This document shows, one piece after another, positions 8,416-18,714 of a DNA stretch of 47,193 bases. The DNA comes from Prasinococcaceae sp. CCMP 1430 (taxonomy: Eukaryota > Prasinodermophyta > Palmophyllophyceae > Prasinococcales > Prasinococcaceae): the NCBI GenBank assembly GCA_013416795.1, contig RQSC01000150.1, positions 5,240-52,432 on the forward strand, given 5' to 3'. Within the stretch, counting starts at the first letter, position 1. Each line of letters starts with the position of its first letter. Below the pieces are notes generated by a model that had not been told where the DNA came from, did no database searches, and worked only from the letters and a program-made list of their open reading frames with translations. The position numbers and the translations under genes are program-made.

Positions 8416-10506
8416 ATGTCGACCGACGTGGGAGCGCTCCTGGAGAGAGTGAGGAAGCTGCGCAGCGCGGCTGTGTCGGCTGTGGAGTCTCCACCGCCAT
8501 CGCCGCATCGCGCGCCACCATCGCCGCTGCGGGCGCCGCTGGCGCCGGTGCCGGCCGCCAGCAGCGCCAGCCTCAGCCCCGCCGCGCAGTCGCGTGCGCG
8601 CGTGGAGGCGGCGCTCGCAGCCCGTGCTGCCACGAAGAAGGCAGAGGCACCTGCGGAGGCGGAGCTGCGTGCCTCGGCAGACGCCGCAGCAGCGTCGCAT
8701 GCACGCGTTGATGCGGCGCTCGCCGCACGGGCGGCGGCGCGGCGTGTCGCGCAGACGACGTTCACAGCCGCGCCACCCCGGCGCGATCCCAACGCGTCGC
8801 GGCAGCCCGAAGCGAGCTTTGCGATTGTTGCGCCAAGACACCGACCTCCATCCGCTGGATCCCGCCCGCGATCCGTGCCGGCGCCCGCGCCGAGCAAGGC
8901 GCTGCTGCGCCTCGTCCAGGCGGAACCCGCGCATACCAGCAGCAGCGGAGGTGAAGAGGAGCTGCTCGCAATGGAGTGGTCCGAGGTAGTCAAAGCGAAT
9001 GGTGACGAGCGCGCTTGGGCCGCGATTGGCAATGGCGTGTACGACTTGTCCGCTCCGTCGTCGAACGCGGCCGTACTGTCGCTTGCACCTGGCGCAGTCG
9101 AGGGGCTGCAGCGATACGCTGGCGGCGATGCCACATCCGCATTTCTCGAATACACGCGCGGCGCGGAGGAGGCGGGTGTGGCCGAGGCTCTGCGCGGCAT
9201 GCGTTGTGTGGGTCGACTTGTAGCGCCGCGCGCGGGGGCTGGTGGCTTTGCAGTCGCGCAGCGCACGCTCGGCGCTACTGCGCGCGCGCTCGCTGCGCTG
9301 GAGAACGACCAGGCCGTGAGCACAAGAGGCGGCACGAAACGCTCCCATGACACCGACTCGGCGCTTGCAACACATCGGCGGCTCTTGGCCGCCCTTCGGT
9401 CGCCGCTTTTCACGCACGACCTTGCGTGCGTGCACGTCTCGCTGATGGCCCCAGACCCCCCGACGGCGCACATCGACATCCTCACCTTGATTCAACGTTC
9501 CACTGCGGGCCTGCCGGCTGATCCTGCGCGCGCGCGCCCGCATGACGTGGTTGCGGCGCTTGCGGCCGGAGCACGCCTCCTGGCTGATACCAAGCGCGCG
9601 CTTGTGGAGGCCCTCTGCTCTCTTGAAGCTGCCGGCGCAGGCGAGAGCCGACGCGACGGCACACGAACGGCGAGGCGCCGCCGTGGGGCAGCGCTCGCGC
9701 GCGCGTGCCGCGAACTCGAGCGCGTCCCGGCCATCGTTGAGGCAGGCGTGGCAGACATCATGCGCGCGATGCGCCCGCCGACGAAGGTGGCAGAGCAGGA
9801 GGGCACGGCGCGCGAGGGCACGGAGCAAGAGGGCTCGGCGCGCGAGGGCACGGAGCAGGGGCGCCCGCGGCAACAGAGAGCACACGCCACTCAGAGAGCG
9901 CGAGGGCAGCGAAAAAGCCAAAAACACCAACACAAGCAGCGTGTGCCGCGACTGACGAAGCTAGAGGGGATCGTGCGGCTGGTGGCCCATGCGTTGGACA
10001 AAGCAGAGGCGCGCGCTCGTGGCGGCCCACACTCGGCTGCTCTGAGCGTGCTCGGCCGGTCGGAAACGAGTGCGAATGACGGACTCGAACGTGACACGGA
10101 AGTGCTCTTCGCGGCGTGCGGCACGCTCGAGACCGCCGCGCCGGGGGCGCTGCGGCGCAGGCTGGGCCCGTTCGGAGCCGAGGCAGCTAGCCGCGTGGCG
10201 GATCGCGCGCAACTACGCGCGCTCTGGGACTCCCTTGACACTCGAGGCAACGGCACGCCCACGCGTGCCGCTGTCGGCGCGCGTCTAGCGGCGGGTGGCA
10301 CGTTGAGTCGCCGTGCCGAGGACGCGCTAGGCTTCACCTACCGTCGCTTTGGCGTGCTCGACACAGCTGCGCGCGCGGCCGGTGTGCCTCTTTGGGACGC
10401 TTTCTTCGCTGCGTACGCGCGCGAGCCGCGAGAGCGCGCCGCGCGAGCCGTGCAGCGCTCCTTCCGTGGCGCGCGACCACGGCGGCGAGCGCGGGCGCTC
10501 TTCTGA
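8416..10506 (+). CDS. Protein with degenerate cytochrome-b5-like domain, EF-hand-like loop and IQ motif
   Basis: A 696 aa single-exon protein from ATG 8416 (an in-frame GTG at 8344 is not used). The N-terminal ~170 residues are Ala/Arg/Pro-rich. A cytochrome-b5-like domain starts near Met186: EWSEVVKANGDERAWAAIGN, then GVYDLS and later RYAGGDATSAFLEY. The haem-ligand motif HPGG is replaced by APGA (Ala224), and the second His position is occupied by Thr/Arg (around 247-248), so axial haem binding is not expected. A charged imperfect repeat of EGTAREGTEQ type lies near nt 9790-9860. The C-terminus has an EF-hand-like loop (LWDSLDTRGNGTPTR) and an IQ-like motif (AVQRSFRGARPRRRAR), suggesting possible calmodulin binding. 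No pathway can be named; a structural or ligand-binding b5 fold is the most I can support. Confidence 0.6.
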   Translation: MSTDVGALLERVRKLRSAAVSAVESPPPSPHRAPPSPLRAPLAPVPAASSASLSPAAQSRARVEAALAARAATKKAEAPAEAELRASADAAAASHARVDAALAARAAARRVAQTTFTAAPPRRDPNASRQPEASFAIVAPRHRPPSAGSRPRSVPAPAPSKALLRLVQAEPAHTSSSGGEEELLAMEWSEVVKANGDERAWAAIGNGVYDLSAPSSNAAVLSLAPGAVEGLQRYAGGDATSAFLEYTRGAEEAGVAEALRGMRCVGRLVAPRAGAGGFAVAQRTLGATARALAALENDQAVSTRGGTKRSHDTDSALATHRRLLAALRSPLFTHDLACVHVSLMAPDPPTAHIDILTLIQRSTAGLPADPARARPHDVVAALAAGARLLADTKRALVEALCSLEAAGAGESRRDGTRTARRRRGAALARACRELERVPAIVEAGVADIMRAMRPPTKVAEQEGTAREGTEQEGSAREGTEQGRPRQQRAHATQRARGQRKSQKHQHKQRVPRLTKLEGIVRLVAHALDKAEARARGGPHSAALSVLGRSETSANDGLERDTEVLFAACGTLETAAPGALRRRLGPFGAEAASRVADRAQLRALWDSLDTRGNGTPTRAAVGARLAAGGTLSRRAEDALGFTYRRFGVLDTAARAAGVPLWDAFFAAYAREPRERAARAVQRSFRGARPRRRARALF

Positions 10507-10631
10507 GGCGCACGGGCGGACGATGCAAGCTCGGGCAGTCGCGGGGCTCCGGGGGGTGGGAGCGTCAAAAGTTGTCGCAATCGTTCTTATTTATTATTGT
10601 CCCCTCGCACGTTGCCGCGTGCCCGTCGATG

Positions 10632-12506
10632 TCACCTGAGAGGTATGCGCCCCGCGCGCCGCGTGTCGTCGAACAGCCTGCTTACGTCACCGGCGCGTGC
10701 AGTGAGTGCCGCGCGGGCGCGCCGCAATCCCTCGCCGTACACTGGATCTGTGTTCGCGCGCATCGCTTCCAGCCGAACACGTGCAAGACTGGCGTCCTCC
10801 GGCAGCCGCGCGCGCGACGCGCGCTTCTCCAGCCACAGCGAGCAGAGCAGCTCGCAAAGCCCCTCCTCATCCACGGCCGCCAACGCGGGAAAGTGCGACG
10901 TGAACATGTGCACATGGCCCAATTCGTGCGCAAACACGGCTGCGGCGTGCTCGGTGGTAAGGCCCTCCCAGAGGTACACGCAGCGCACGCGCTGCGTGCA
11001 TCGGGAGGTCGCATGCCGTCGCAAGCGTCGGCGCCGATGCGCGTCGTCAGCATGACGAGAGGAGGCAAAGACAAGGCGTCCAAAAGGCACGCGCGACGCG
11101 CGCGATGCGCACTTGGGCCAACGTGCGTGCCTCACCTTGACTACCACCACACCGCCCTCTCGCTCGGACTGCGTCACCGTGAGACCAAGGCACGGCGCAG
11201 GGACAACACTCGGAGCGTCATGGCCAGAGCCCGCGTACGAGAACCCACGGGTGTGCTGCCGTTCGCGCGCGCTTGTCGCAGTGACGTCGAGCGCGTCGCC
11301 GCCAAAGAGCCCGACCCCCCTGCGCCCGGGCGAGTGGTTCGTGAGCAGAGAAGTTTGTCGCGTGCGACCGGGTGCGTGGAGGCGCTTGGAATGCGCGAAG
11401 CTTCCCGCCAAGCGCTCGGGTGCGCTTCCGTCTCCGAGTTTCGTGAGCGGCGCGCGGCCGTGGCCCGACGCAGAGACGGTGCCGCCGCTGGCATGCTTTC
11501 GCATCAGCTCCGCGAGCGTGTCGAGCGATACCAACTCGACTGGCGCTGCCTGAACCATTGCGACGCCTGTGCTACCGCCGCCGCTCCCCGCGCGCACATC
11601 GTCCTGTGCGCACTCGAACGATGTGCACATGCTGAGCCCCACCTCCTCGGTGAGGAAAGCTAGGGCGTTGTGGACGACCTGTGCGAGCGATCGCGCGCGC
11701 TCCGCCCGCGGCATGTGCGCGAGCGCGCCTGCGACGCAGTGCTCGCAAAGCCGACGGCCGTCGTCGTGGGCATCGCCTCCCACCAGCGCACGCGCGCGCG
11801 CGCTGCCGCCACCACCATGGCCCGCCGCGGCGCCCCGCCCGCCCGCGTGAGGCGCGCCTGGCAGCGGCAGGAAGCGGCTGCAAGCAAAGCACTCGAAGGC
11901 GCGCCGCGCTCCGCTGGTCGTGTGGCGCACGCTCCCGGCCTCCTGCGGGCCAAAATCCCCGCTTGGAGCGCGCGCAGCGCGCTCCGCTCGGACGTGCTTG
12001 GCGCACGCCACCTGCCCCCAGCCGTTGCGCACGACCTTGCAGTTGACCAGCGGGCTGTCGCACACGGCGCAGCGCCGGGCGTGATTCGAGGCGTGGCAGC
12101 CCACGCACACTGGCGCGCCGGGCGCGCCCTGGGGCGCCGGGCGGCGCACGAAGGGCGTTGGCTCGCCTGTTCGCGCGTCGGTGCCGCTCAGGAGCGCGCC
12201 GCAGTCCGCACAGCGGAAATGCGATGGCTTCCACGCGCCCCCGAGCGCGAGCACGCGCTCGCCGGGCACCGGCTCGTCGCAGCCGCATGCGCAGCGCGGC
12301 GCGAAGAGCTCCGCGTAGTCCTTGGCGCAGTACGGGAGCCCTCCGTGCCGCACGAAGCCCTTCTCCAGCGAGCGCCCGCAGTGGCTGCAGCGGAAGCACC
12401 CCCGGTGGTAGCGGCGGCCGCAGTCCACCAGGTAGCTCGTCCCTGGCTCGAAGGGCGCGCCGCAGCCGCTGCACGCGCCCGCGCCGGTGGGCGCCCCCGC
12501 GCTCAT
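10632..12506 (-). CDS. DA1-like LIM-domain metallopeptidase
   Basis: Exons are 12506-11136 and 10991-10632 (complement), with an in-frame 144 bp intron 10992-11135 (donor GTGAGGC, acceptor CACGCAG) after residue Lys457; about 576 aa. The N-terminus has a LIM zinc-binding domain (CSGCGAPFEPG, then YHRGCFRCSHCGRSLEKG and YCAKDYAELFAPRC), followed by a second Cys-rich LIM-like unit (CACGCDEPVPGERV, HFRCADCG). The C-terminal domain has the zinc-peptidase motif HELGH at about residues 479-483, followed by EEGLCELLCSLWLE, which matches the DA1/DAR C-terminal peptidase layout. Plant DA1 proteins are ubiquitin-activated peptidases limiting organ growth. No ubiquitin-interacting motif is visible here. 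The frame stays open to ATG 12815, adding about 103 low-complexity residues; I prefer ATG 12506, directly before the LIM domain. It is convergent with the upstream b5-like gene (125 bp apart). Confidence 0.8.
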   Translation of the reverse strand: MSAGAPTGAGACSGCGAPFEPGTSYLVDCGRRYHRGCFRCSHCGRSLEKGFVRHGGLPYCAKDYAELFAPRCACGCDEPVPGERVLALGGAWKPSHFRCADCGALLSGTDARTGEPTPFVRRPAPQGAPGAPVCVGCHASNHARRCAVCDSPLVNCKVVRNGWGQVACAKHVRAERAARAPSGDFGPQEAGSVRHTTSGARRAFECFACSRFLPLPGAPHAGGRGAAAGHGGGGSARARALVGGDAHDDGRRLCEHCVAGALAHMPRAERARSLAQVVHNALAFLTEEVGLSMCTSFECAQDDVRAGSGGGSTGVAMVQAAPVELVSLDTLAELMRKHASGGTVSASGHGRAPLTKLGDGSAPERLAGSFAHSKRLHAPGRTRQTSLLTNHSPGRRGVGLFGGDALDVTATSARERQHTRGFSYAGSGHDAPSVVPAPCLGLTVTQSEREGGVVVVKVRHARWPKCASRASRVPFGRLVFASSRHADDAHRRRRLRRHATSRCTQRVRCVYLWEGLTTEHAAAVFAHELGHVHMFTSHFPALAAVDEEGLCELLCSLWLEKRASRARLPEDASLARVRLEAMRANTDPVYGEGLRRARAALTARAGDVSRLFDDTRRAGRIPLR

Positions 12507-13288
12507 GCCGTCCGCGCCATAGGCTGGCTGGTCGCGCCGGGGGAACGCACCGCGATGGCCCGGCGCGGGCGCGCGCGCGCGCGTTCCCGGCGCCCGCTCT
12601 GGCTCTGGCTCTGATCCGGACCCCCCCTCCTCCTCCTCTCGATCGATCGAGGACGCGCCGCCGCTCCCGTGATTGCTACGAGCGCGGTGGCTGCCGCAGC
12701 GGCAGCGGCGGGCGGCGCAGAGCGGCGGGCCGCGTGGGACGGCCCTGGCAGCGGCGCACCCGTTCCGTTCCCGTTCTGGCCACAGCAGGGGGAACGGCGT
12801 TCCATTCCATTCCATTCCAGCCAGGGTTTATTTTTTTCCACTCCCCCTTTCCCGATTTCTTCCAAGGGAGGGAGTGCTTCGGTCCCGGATGTGAGGATCT
12901 TTCAAAGCTCAGAGTAGCTAGATGCTGCGAAAGAACCAACCATTTGGGGCTTCGTATGCTGAGCGGGGGAAGAGGGTGTGCGCCCCGCGTCACACGCGCA
13001 ACGCGAGCGCTCGGGGAACGGCGCACCATCAAAACGCATTGGGGATCTGCGCGCATTTGTTTTGTTGCATGCGTGCCGTCAAGGGGGCGGGGGGGGGGGA
13101 GGATGGGCGCTCGGGTAGCGTGACACGTATGTGAGGTGGTGGTGGTTTTAAATGCGGCGAGCTGTCGACGGCAGCGCTGGGCGGCGGAGGCTGCGGGGGT
13201 GGCAGAGGGGGCGGAGGGGGCGGGGCGGCCGCAGCGGGGGGGGGTGCGCGCGTATGCACAAGAGAAAGAAAGGGAGGCGGCGGCCGCG
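12507..13288. other. Divergent intergenic region with TTCCA repeat and G-rich tracts
   Basis: 782 bp between the DA1-like gene (-) and the membrane-protein gene (+). It contains a short (TTCCA)n run at 12800-12818 and a lower-GC patch at 12820-13075 that stands out from its surroundings. G-homopolymer-rich DNA lies at 13085-13101 and 13190-13245, and a TTTTAAA element at about 13145 sits 140 bp before the plus-strand ATG as a weak TATA candidate. No extra gene is supported apart from the possible N-terminal extension of the DA1-like frame to 12815. Confidence 0.5.
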
Positions 13289-15280
13289 ATGGGCTTTAGC
13301 CGGAGCGAGGTGCTCGTTTACCTGCCCGCACTCGGCCTGCGGCTAGCACTCGCCACGTGCGCGTGGTGGGCGCTCGGCTGCCGCCTCGCTGGCGCAAAGA
13401 GCGCGCTCGCTGCCGCGCACCGCGGCGCGCCGCCCGCGGCCGCAGCCGCCGTGCGCACCGCCGCGTTCGGTTTCTTAGCGGTGTCGTGCGTAGCTGAGCA
13501 GCTAGGCAGCCTGGCGCAGGTGCCGGCGGAGATGCTGCACCCGCCGCCGCCGTTCTTCCAGGCGATGTACGCTCTGCCAGGGGCGGGCGCGCTGCTGGGC
13601 GCGCCCGCAGTGTTGGTGGCGCTTCATGCTGCAGGTGCGTCGCGGCGCCGCTCTTCGAGACGTGTGTGCGTCCGCGCGTGTGTGCGCGCGCAAAATAAGC
13701 CCCCCCTCCTCGGCGCCTCTGATGGGTGCGTTGGATGACATGGTGCTCCAGTATTCTGACACGGTCGGCCGATCGACGCACGCACGCACGCACGCACGCA
13801 TTCACACACGCAAAAACGCACGTGCGCACGCGCGCACGCACACTCTATCACAAATCCAACCACGCACCGACACGCAAACGGACCGACTCTGCGAGCAGCG
13901 CTCATGGCGTGTGTCGCTGCGGCTGCCGGCTGGCGCTCGCGCTTGTCGCTTCCTGCCGCAACCATGCTCTACTTTGTGTTCGGCGGGCTCATCCGCGTGC
14001 CGTTCAAGTTCTTCCACGAGGGGCTCACACCCATGCTGATTGCTGCAGTCCTCGCATGTGACGCCGACGCAGCGGCTGCCACCTTCAGCGCGGATGCCCT
14101 CGCGCGGCGCGTGGCCGTGGGCGATCACAGCAACTGTGGGTATCGTGCTCGGCCCATCGCGAGCACGGAAGAGCTGCAGCGGCGCTGTGGATGGCTCAAG
14201 CTCGCCGCGGCGGCGCTTGTGGCGTGGCTGTACCTGGCAGCGGGCGTCAGCAAGCTGGTCAACGGCGGCCCTTTCTGGTTCGCCGCGGACAACATGCGTA
14301 ACCTGCTGTTGCGCGACTCGTCCGAGCCCATGGGCTGGGACTGGGGCGTCGGGCCTTCCGTGAGCCGCCTGCCAGACGTGATACTCAACGTCATGGGACT
14401 GGGCGCGATGTGCGCCGAGCTAGGATACGTCCTTGTGCTAGTGCCGTGGCTGCCTGACATGGTGAGGCTCATCCTGCCGCTGGCCATGGCGGGCATGCAC
14501 GTGGGCATCTTCTTCGCGCAGAACATCCTCTTTGGCGATATGCTCGTCCTCAACGCGCTGATGGTCTTCTTATTGTGGCTTGAGCGCAAAGAAGCAGCAG
14601 TGAAGGCTCATCGAGGCCATGTGGACCAGTCGAGCACAGAGGCGAAAGGTCGGAGCCTCTTTGCGGTCGAGGAGGACGCCGTGGAAAAGGTGGCGCAGGA
14701 CACAGACGATCAGCTTCCGCACTCCGACGTTGAGCACGCGGTAGAAGTGGGGGATAGCGCGCGCAAGGGCAAAGGCAACTATGGGGCAGGATCGAAGCAC
14801 GAGCATGCCGAAAAACCGGCGACGTTGGCGGCGCGCGCGCTTTTCTGGATGCTGCTGGCGCTCGGTGCCTCGGCGGCCGTCGGCTTGGAGGCGTACCCGC
14901 TGACGAGCGTGCAGATGTACAGCTTCAAGGATGTGAGCGGCACGGTCTTGTACCATGAGCTGCTAGAGATGCCGGGCGAGGTCAAGTCGCGGCCCGAGGA
15001 GTCGGTGGCCATCCTCAAAGACGGCCGCTACCGTCGCGCGCTCCGCTCTTGCTTTGAGGATGGCAGCGGCGAGGCTGCAGTACGCGGCACTGAGAGGGAC
15101 GGTACGGACGGCGGCGGCGCCGAGTGCCGTGCACTGCTGGAGCTAGCAGCGCGCACCTCGCAGAGCCACGGCACGACCTGGGTCGAGGCGAGGCAAGTCC
15201 GGTGGGTCTTCCGCTCCGATCCCTACGGTGACAATCGCGAGATAGTGGCGCGCCGAATCCAACATACACACACACAGTAA
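13289..15280 (+). CDS. Multi-pass membrane protein, HTTM-like (tentative)
   Basis: Exons 13289-13634 and 13899-15280 give 575 aa. The intron 13635-13898 (264 bp, phase 1, donor GTGCGTC, acceptor GAGCAG) contains an ACGC microsatellite. The start ATG 13289 begins MGFSRSEVLVYLPALGLRLA, a membrane segment. At least six hydrophobic segments follow, with conserved-looking pieces such as YLAAGVSKLVNGGPFWFAAD, then MRNLLLRD, and MHVGIFFAQNILFGDMLVLN. The pattern 'transmembrane helix - GxSKLxNGG - helix - MHxxI' recalls HTTM/gamma-carboxylase-like membrane proteins, but the match is weak. A charged Glu/Lys/His loop (residues ~350-410) precedes another hydrophobic helix and a soluble tail ending at TAA 15280. 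Function is unknown; a plastid or ER membrane location is possible but unsupported. Confidence 0.7.
13776..13800. repeat. (ACGC)n microsatellite inside an intron
   Basis: About six perfect ACGC units followed by degenerate CACACG/ACGCAC sequence to about 13850, wholly within the intron of the membrane-protein gene. It can form alternating purine-pyrimidine (Z-prone) DNA; no coding role. Confidence 0.85.
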
Positions 15281-15619
15281 CACTATCATTCTCAGCAGCG
15301 CTACGAACAGAAAAGGATAGACATACAGTAATTCATTTTTATTTTATTTTCATCAAGACTTCGCTTTTCACCTCCCTGGCTCCCTGCACAGCTCTTTCGA
15401 GGCGAAGTCGGCACCAAAAAAAAACTCCCACGGGCGTGCGTTTCTCGAACCCTCTCTGGCTGCAACTCCCTCCTGAAAAGCTGACTGATGAAGATGAGAC
15501 CCTTTGTGTCCGACCGACGTTTTGATTTACGAGGCCTCACCCGCCCGGCCCCGCTGCGAGCGCCGATCCCCGGGTTCGACTGGGGCGGGGCGCGGGCGCG
15601 CGCCGCGCGGGGCGGCCAC
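15281..15619. other. 3' flank of membrane-protein gene, AT-richer
   Basis: Directly after the stop the sequence becomes locally AT-rich (15281-15360, with TTTTTATTTTATTTTCATC), as expected for a 3' UTR and polyadenylation region in a GC-rich genome. A run of nine A's at 15415-15423 follows. No gene is seen before the gap. Confidence 0.5.
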
Positions 15620-15865
15620 NNNNNNNNNNNNNNNNNNNNNNNNNNNNNNNNNNNNNNNNNNNNNNNNNNNNNNNNNNNNNNNNNNNNNNNNNNNNNNNNN
15701 NNNNNNNNNNNNNNNNNNNNNNNNNNNNNNNNNNNNNNNNNNNNNNNNNNNNNNNNNNNNNNNNNNNNNNNNNNNNNNNNNNNNNNNNNNNNNNNNNNNN
15801 NNNNNNNNNNNNNNNNNNNNNNNNNNNNNNNNNNNNNNNNNNNNNNNNNNNNNNNNNNNNNNNNN
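15620..15865. other. Assembly gap (246 Ns)
   Basis: All bases are N. Flanking DNA on both sides is extreme G/C, which probably caused the gap. The first coding exon of the downstream topoisomerase gene may lie in or next to it. Confidence 0.99.
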
Positions 15866-16106
15866 CGGCGCGGGGTTCGCGCGCGGGGGGCGGGGCGCGG
15901 CGCGCGGGGGAGAGCGCTGCAATCGGTGCGGAGGTTGGGATCGGAGGGGTGGGGGGGGAGGAGGAGGGAAGGGCCGCGGGCCAGGCGCGCCGAGCGAGCG
16001 CGAGAACGCCTCCCCGACTGCGCCTCGTGCGGCCGCCGTGCCGCGCCTCGCGCGAACGCTCGCTGACTCGCGCGGCGCCGCACACCGCCGCCGCCGCCGC
16101 CGCCAG

Positions 16107-18410
16107 ACTCGTCCGATGACGACGTTCCGCTCGCGGCGCGCATGAAGAGCGCGCCGAAGCCCAGAGTGAAGAGCGAGGAACCCGACTCGGACGATGACGT
16201 GCCGCTGGCCACGCGCGCCAAGGCGGCCGCGGGGACGAAGCGGCCCGCCCCGCCGAACGATTCGGACAGCTCCTCGGACGACGACGTGCCCTTGGCCTCT
16301 TTCATGAAGAAGGTGCGCTCGCCTGCCCGCATCGCCCGCCGGCCCGCTCGCGTCGCCTGCGCGTGCGCTCGCGGGAGGCGCGAATGCCCTTGCGCGCCGC
16401 GCTCGCATGGGTTAGGAGGGGTGGGCGTCGGGTGAGGTGGGGTGGATGGGTGGGTGGGTGGGTGGGTGGGCAGGTTTGCGGGGGGCAGGTTTGCGGGTGG
16501 AGGAGAGCGCGAGCGCGCGAGCGGGAGAGGGAGCGCGCGGCCCGCGTCGGCGCTGACGCCGTCGGCGGGCAATTGCGCGCGCGCGCGTCGCCCGCTCATT
16601 GCAGGCGCCGGCGCCTGCCAAGAAGAAGGCGCCAGCCGCCAAGCGCAAGCGCGTCGAGGTTGCCGCGGCCGTGAACAAGAGGGCCAAGGGGTCGGCCAAG
16701 AAGAAGGGCGCGAAGCTGGCCAACGGGCGCAAGCTGCCGGAGTCCTCGTCCAGGCAGAAGATGTGGACGACCCTCGAGCATCAAGGCGTGCTCTTCCCGC
16801 CCGAGTACGTGCCGCACGGCGTGAAGATGAAGTACGACGGCAAGGAGGTCACGCTCACGCCTGCGCAGGAGGAGGTGGCCACCATGTACGCGGTGATGCT
16901 GGAGACCGACTACGTGCGCAAGCCGGCCTTTAACGCGAACTTCTGGAAGGACTGGAGCAAGCTGCTGGGCAAGAAACACGTCATCAAGGCGCTCTCCAAG
17001 TGCGACTTCAAGCCCATCCACGCGTGGCACGTCGCGGAGCGCGAGAAGAAGAAGCAGATGACCAAGGAGGAGAAGCTCGCCATCAAAGAGAAGAAGGAGG
17101 CCGACGAGAAGCGATTCAAGGTGTGCCTGGTGGACGGCAAGCCCCAGGACGTGGGCAACTTCCGCGTGGAGCCCCCCGGCCTCTTCCGCGGCCGCGGCGA
17201 GCACCCGAAGATGGGCTGCCTCAAGCGCCGCATCGGCCCGCGCGACATCACGCTGAACCTGTCGAAGAAGCGCGCGGACGGCTCCAAGCAGGACCCACCG
17301 CCGTGCCCCATCGCGGGCGCCAAGTGGGGCTCGGTGATTCAGAACGACAAGGCGACGTGGCTGGCCACGTGGGACGACCCGGTGATGAAGGGCGCGACCA
17401 AGTACGTGTACCTGGCGGCCAACTCGGACTTCAAGGCGGACAGTGACATCGCAAAGTACGAGAAGGCGCGAAAGCTCAAGGACCACGTGGGCGCCGTGCG
17501 TGCGGACTACTGGAAGCGCATCTCCAAGTGCAAGGACACGGCTGAGGTGCAGATCGGAGTGTCGTGCTACTTCATCGACAAGTTCGCCTTCCGCGCGGGC
17601 GGCGAGAAGGACACCGACGAGGAGGCCGACACGGTGGGCTGCTGCAACCTGAAGTCGGAGCACGTCACCCTCGGCGAGGGCACGAAGATCGTCTTCGACT
17701 TCCTCGGCAAGGACTCCATCAGGTACTACAACGAGGTGGAGATCGACGAGCGCGTGCACAAGGCGCTGGCCGCCTTCCAGAAGAGGCGCAAACCGGGCGA
17801 CAACCTGTTCGCCAACATGGCGGTCGGCGACCTCAACGACTTCCTCAAGCAGCACATGCCCGGGCTGTCCGCCAAGGTGTTCCGCACGTACAACGCGAGC
17901 ATCACGCTCGACCAACAGCTGCTCACCACCAACGAGAAGATGTCGCTCGACCAGAAGGTGGCCGACTACAACCGCGCCAACAAGGACGTAGCCGTGCTAT
18001 GCAACCATCAGCGCTCCGTGCCGGCAGCGCACGGCTCGCAGATGGAGAAGATGAAGGGGCGGCTGGGCGACATCAGGAAGGAGATGAGGGCTGCGAAGAA
18101 GGACCTCAAGGCGGTCAAGGCTGGCACATACGTGAAGAAGGAGGGCCAGAAGACCACCCCGAGCGAGGAGCGCCTGAAGAAAAAGATCCAGACGCTGTCG
18201 GCGCGCGAGGCGAAGATGTCGCTGCAGATGGAGGTGAAGGAGGACCTGAAGACGGTGGCGCTGACCACCTCGAAGATCAACTACCTCGATCCGCGCATCA
18301 CCGTCTCGTGGTGCAAGAAGCACGACGTACCCATCGAGAAGGTCTTCAACAAGTCGCTCTACAACAAACACCACTGGAGCATGACCATCGAGCCCGACTT
18401 CCGCTTCTGA
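16107..18410 (+). CDS. TOP1: DNA topoisomerase IB (5' end missing)
   Basis: Visible exons are about 16107-16312 and 16605-18410, with a phase-0 intron 16313-16604 (donor GTGCGCT, acceptor TTGCAG). An in-frame stop at 16064 and an acceptor-like CCGCCAG at 16100-16106 indicate an upstream exon now in or near the gap; ATG 16142 lies inside a repeat and is unlikely to be the start. The N-terminal part has three copies of an acidic Ser/Asp-VPLA motif and Lys-rich nuclear-localisation runs. The core matches eukaryotic TOP1 closely, with all catalytic residues in context: [18 protein letters not shown] (Arg), [11 protein letters not shown] (Lys), [12 protein letters not shown] (Arg), LCNHQRSVP (His) and [16 protein letters not shown] (active Tyr, codon at 18282). 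The enzyme relaxes supercoils through a 3'-phosphotyrosyl intermediate in the nucleus. A coiled linker precedes the C-terminal domain as in the family. Confidence 0.96.
16448..16470. repeat. (GGGT)n microsatellite in TOP1 intron
   Basis: Five to six GGGT units lie on the sense strand of the TOP1 intron. With GGG runs spaced by single T residues it is a textbook G-quadruplex-capable sequence. No coding role. Confidence 0.85.
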
Positions 18411-18714
18411 GTGAGTGGGAGGAGGACGGCGCTGGGTGATGCGCGCGGAGGCGCGGCCGGCAGCAGCGGGCGGCGGGGCGAGGGCATCGCAGGTGACATC
18501 GCATGCACATACGGCAGCATCGGGGGGATCGATCGCATTTGCCGCGCCGCGCCGCGCCAAGTAAATACACGCGCGGGGCGGGACATTCTCACAGCAGCTC
18601 ATCACGACCACCGAAGCTCCAATTATCACATAGGTTTATTGTATAGGGGTGGCCTCGAGCTGCGGCAGCACAAAGTCGGCGCGCGCACAGAAGCTCGTTA
18701 TTAAGTGGGCCCGC
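18411..18714. other. Convergent 3' flanks of TOP1 and V-ATPase D
   Basis: 304 bp shared by the 3' ends of two convergent genes. An AT-richer patch (18610-18650, with CACATAGGTTTATTGTATAG) is the probable polyadenylation zone for one or both. No gene is seen. Confidence 0.5.

Noticed and set aside
8143-9933. Minus-strand 596-codon open frame opposite the b5-like gene
   Set aside because: Arg/Cys-rich shadow; the plus-strand frame has recognisable domains and the correct codon bias.
12507-12815. Extension of the DA1-like protein to ATG 12815 as the preferred start
   Set aside because: The extra ~103 residues are low complexity and begin in a TTCCA simple repeat; kept only as an alternative start.
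13776-13850. Possible Thr/His/Ala-repeat exon from the ACGC tract
   Set aside because: Flanking donor and acceptor with matching phase place it inside an intron; the spliced product joins two membrane segments smoothly.
15560-15600. GGTTCGACTGG at about 15567 as a tRNA B box
   Set aside because: The last bases do not fit the TCC consensus and no stems pair around it.
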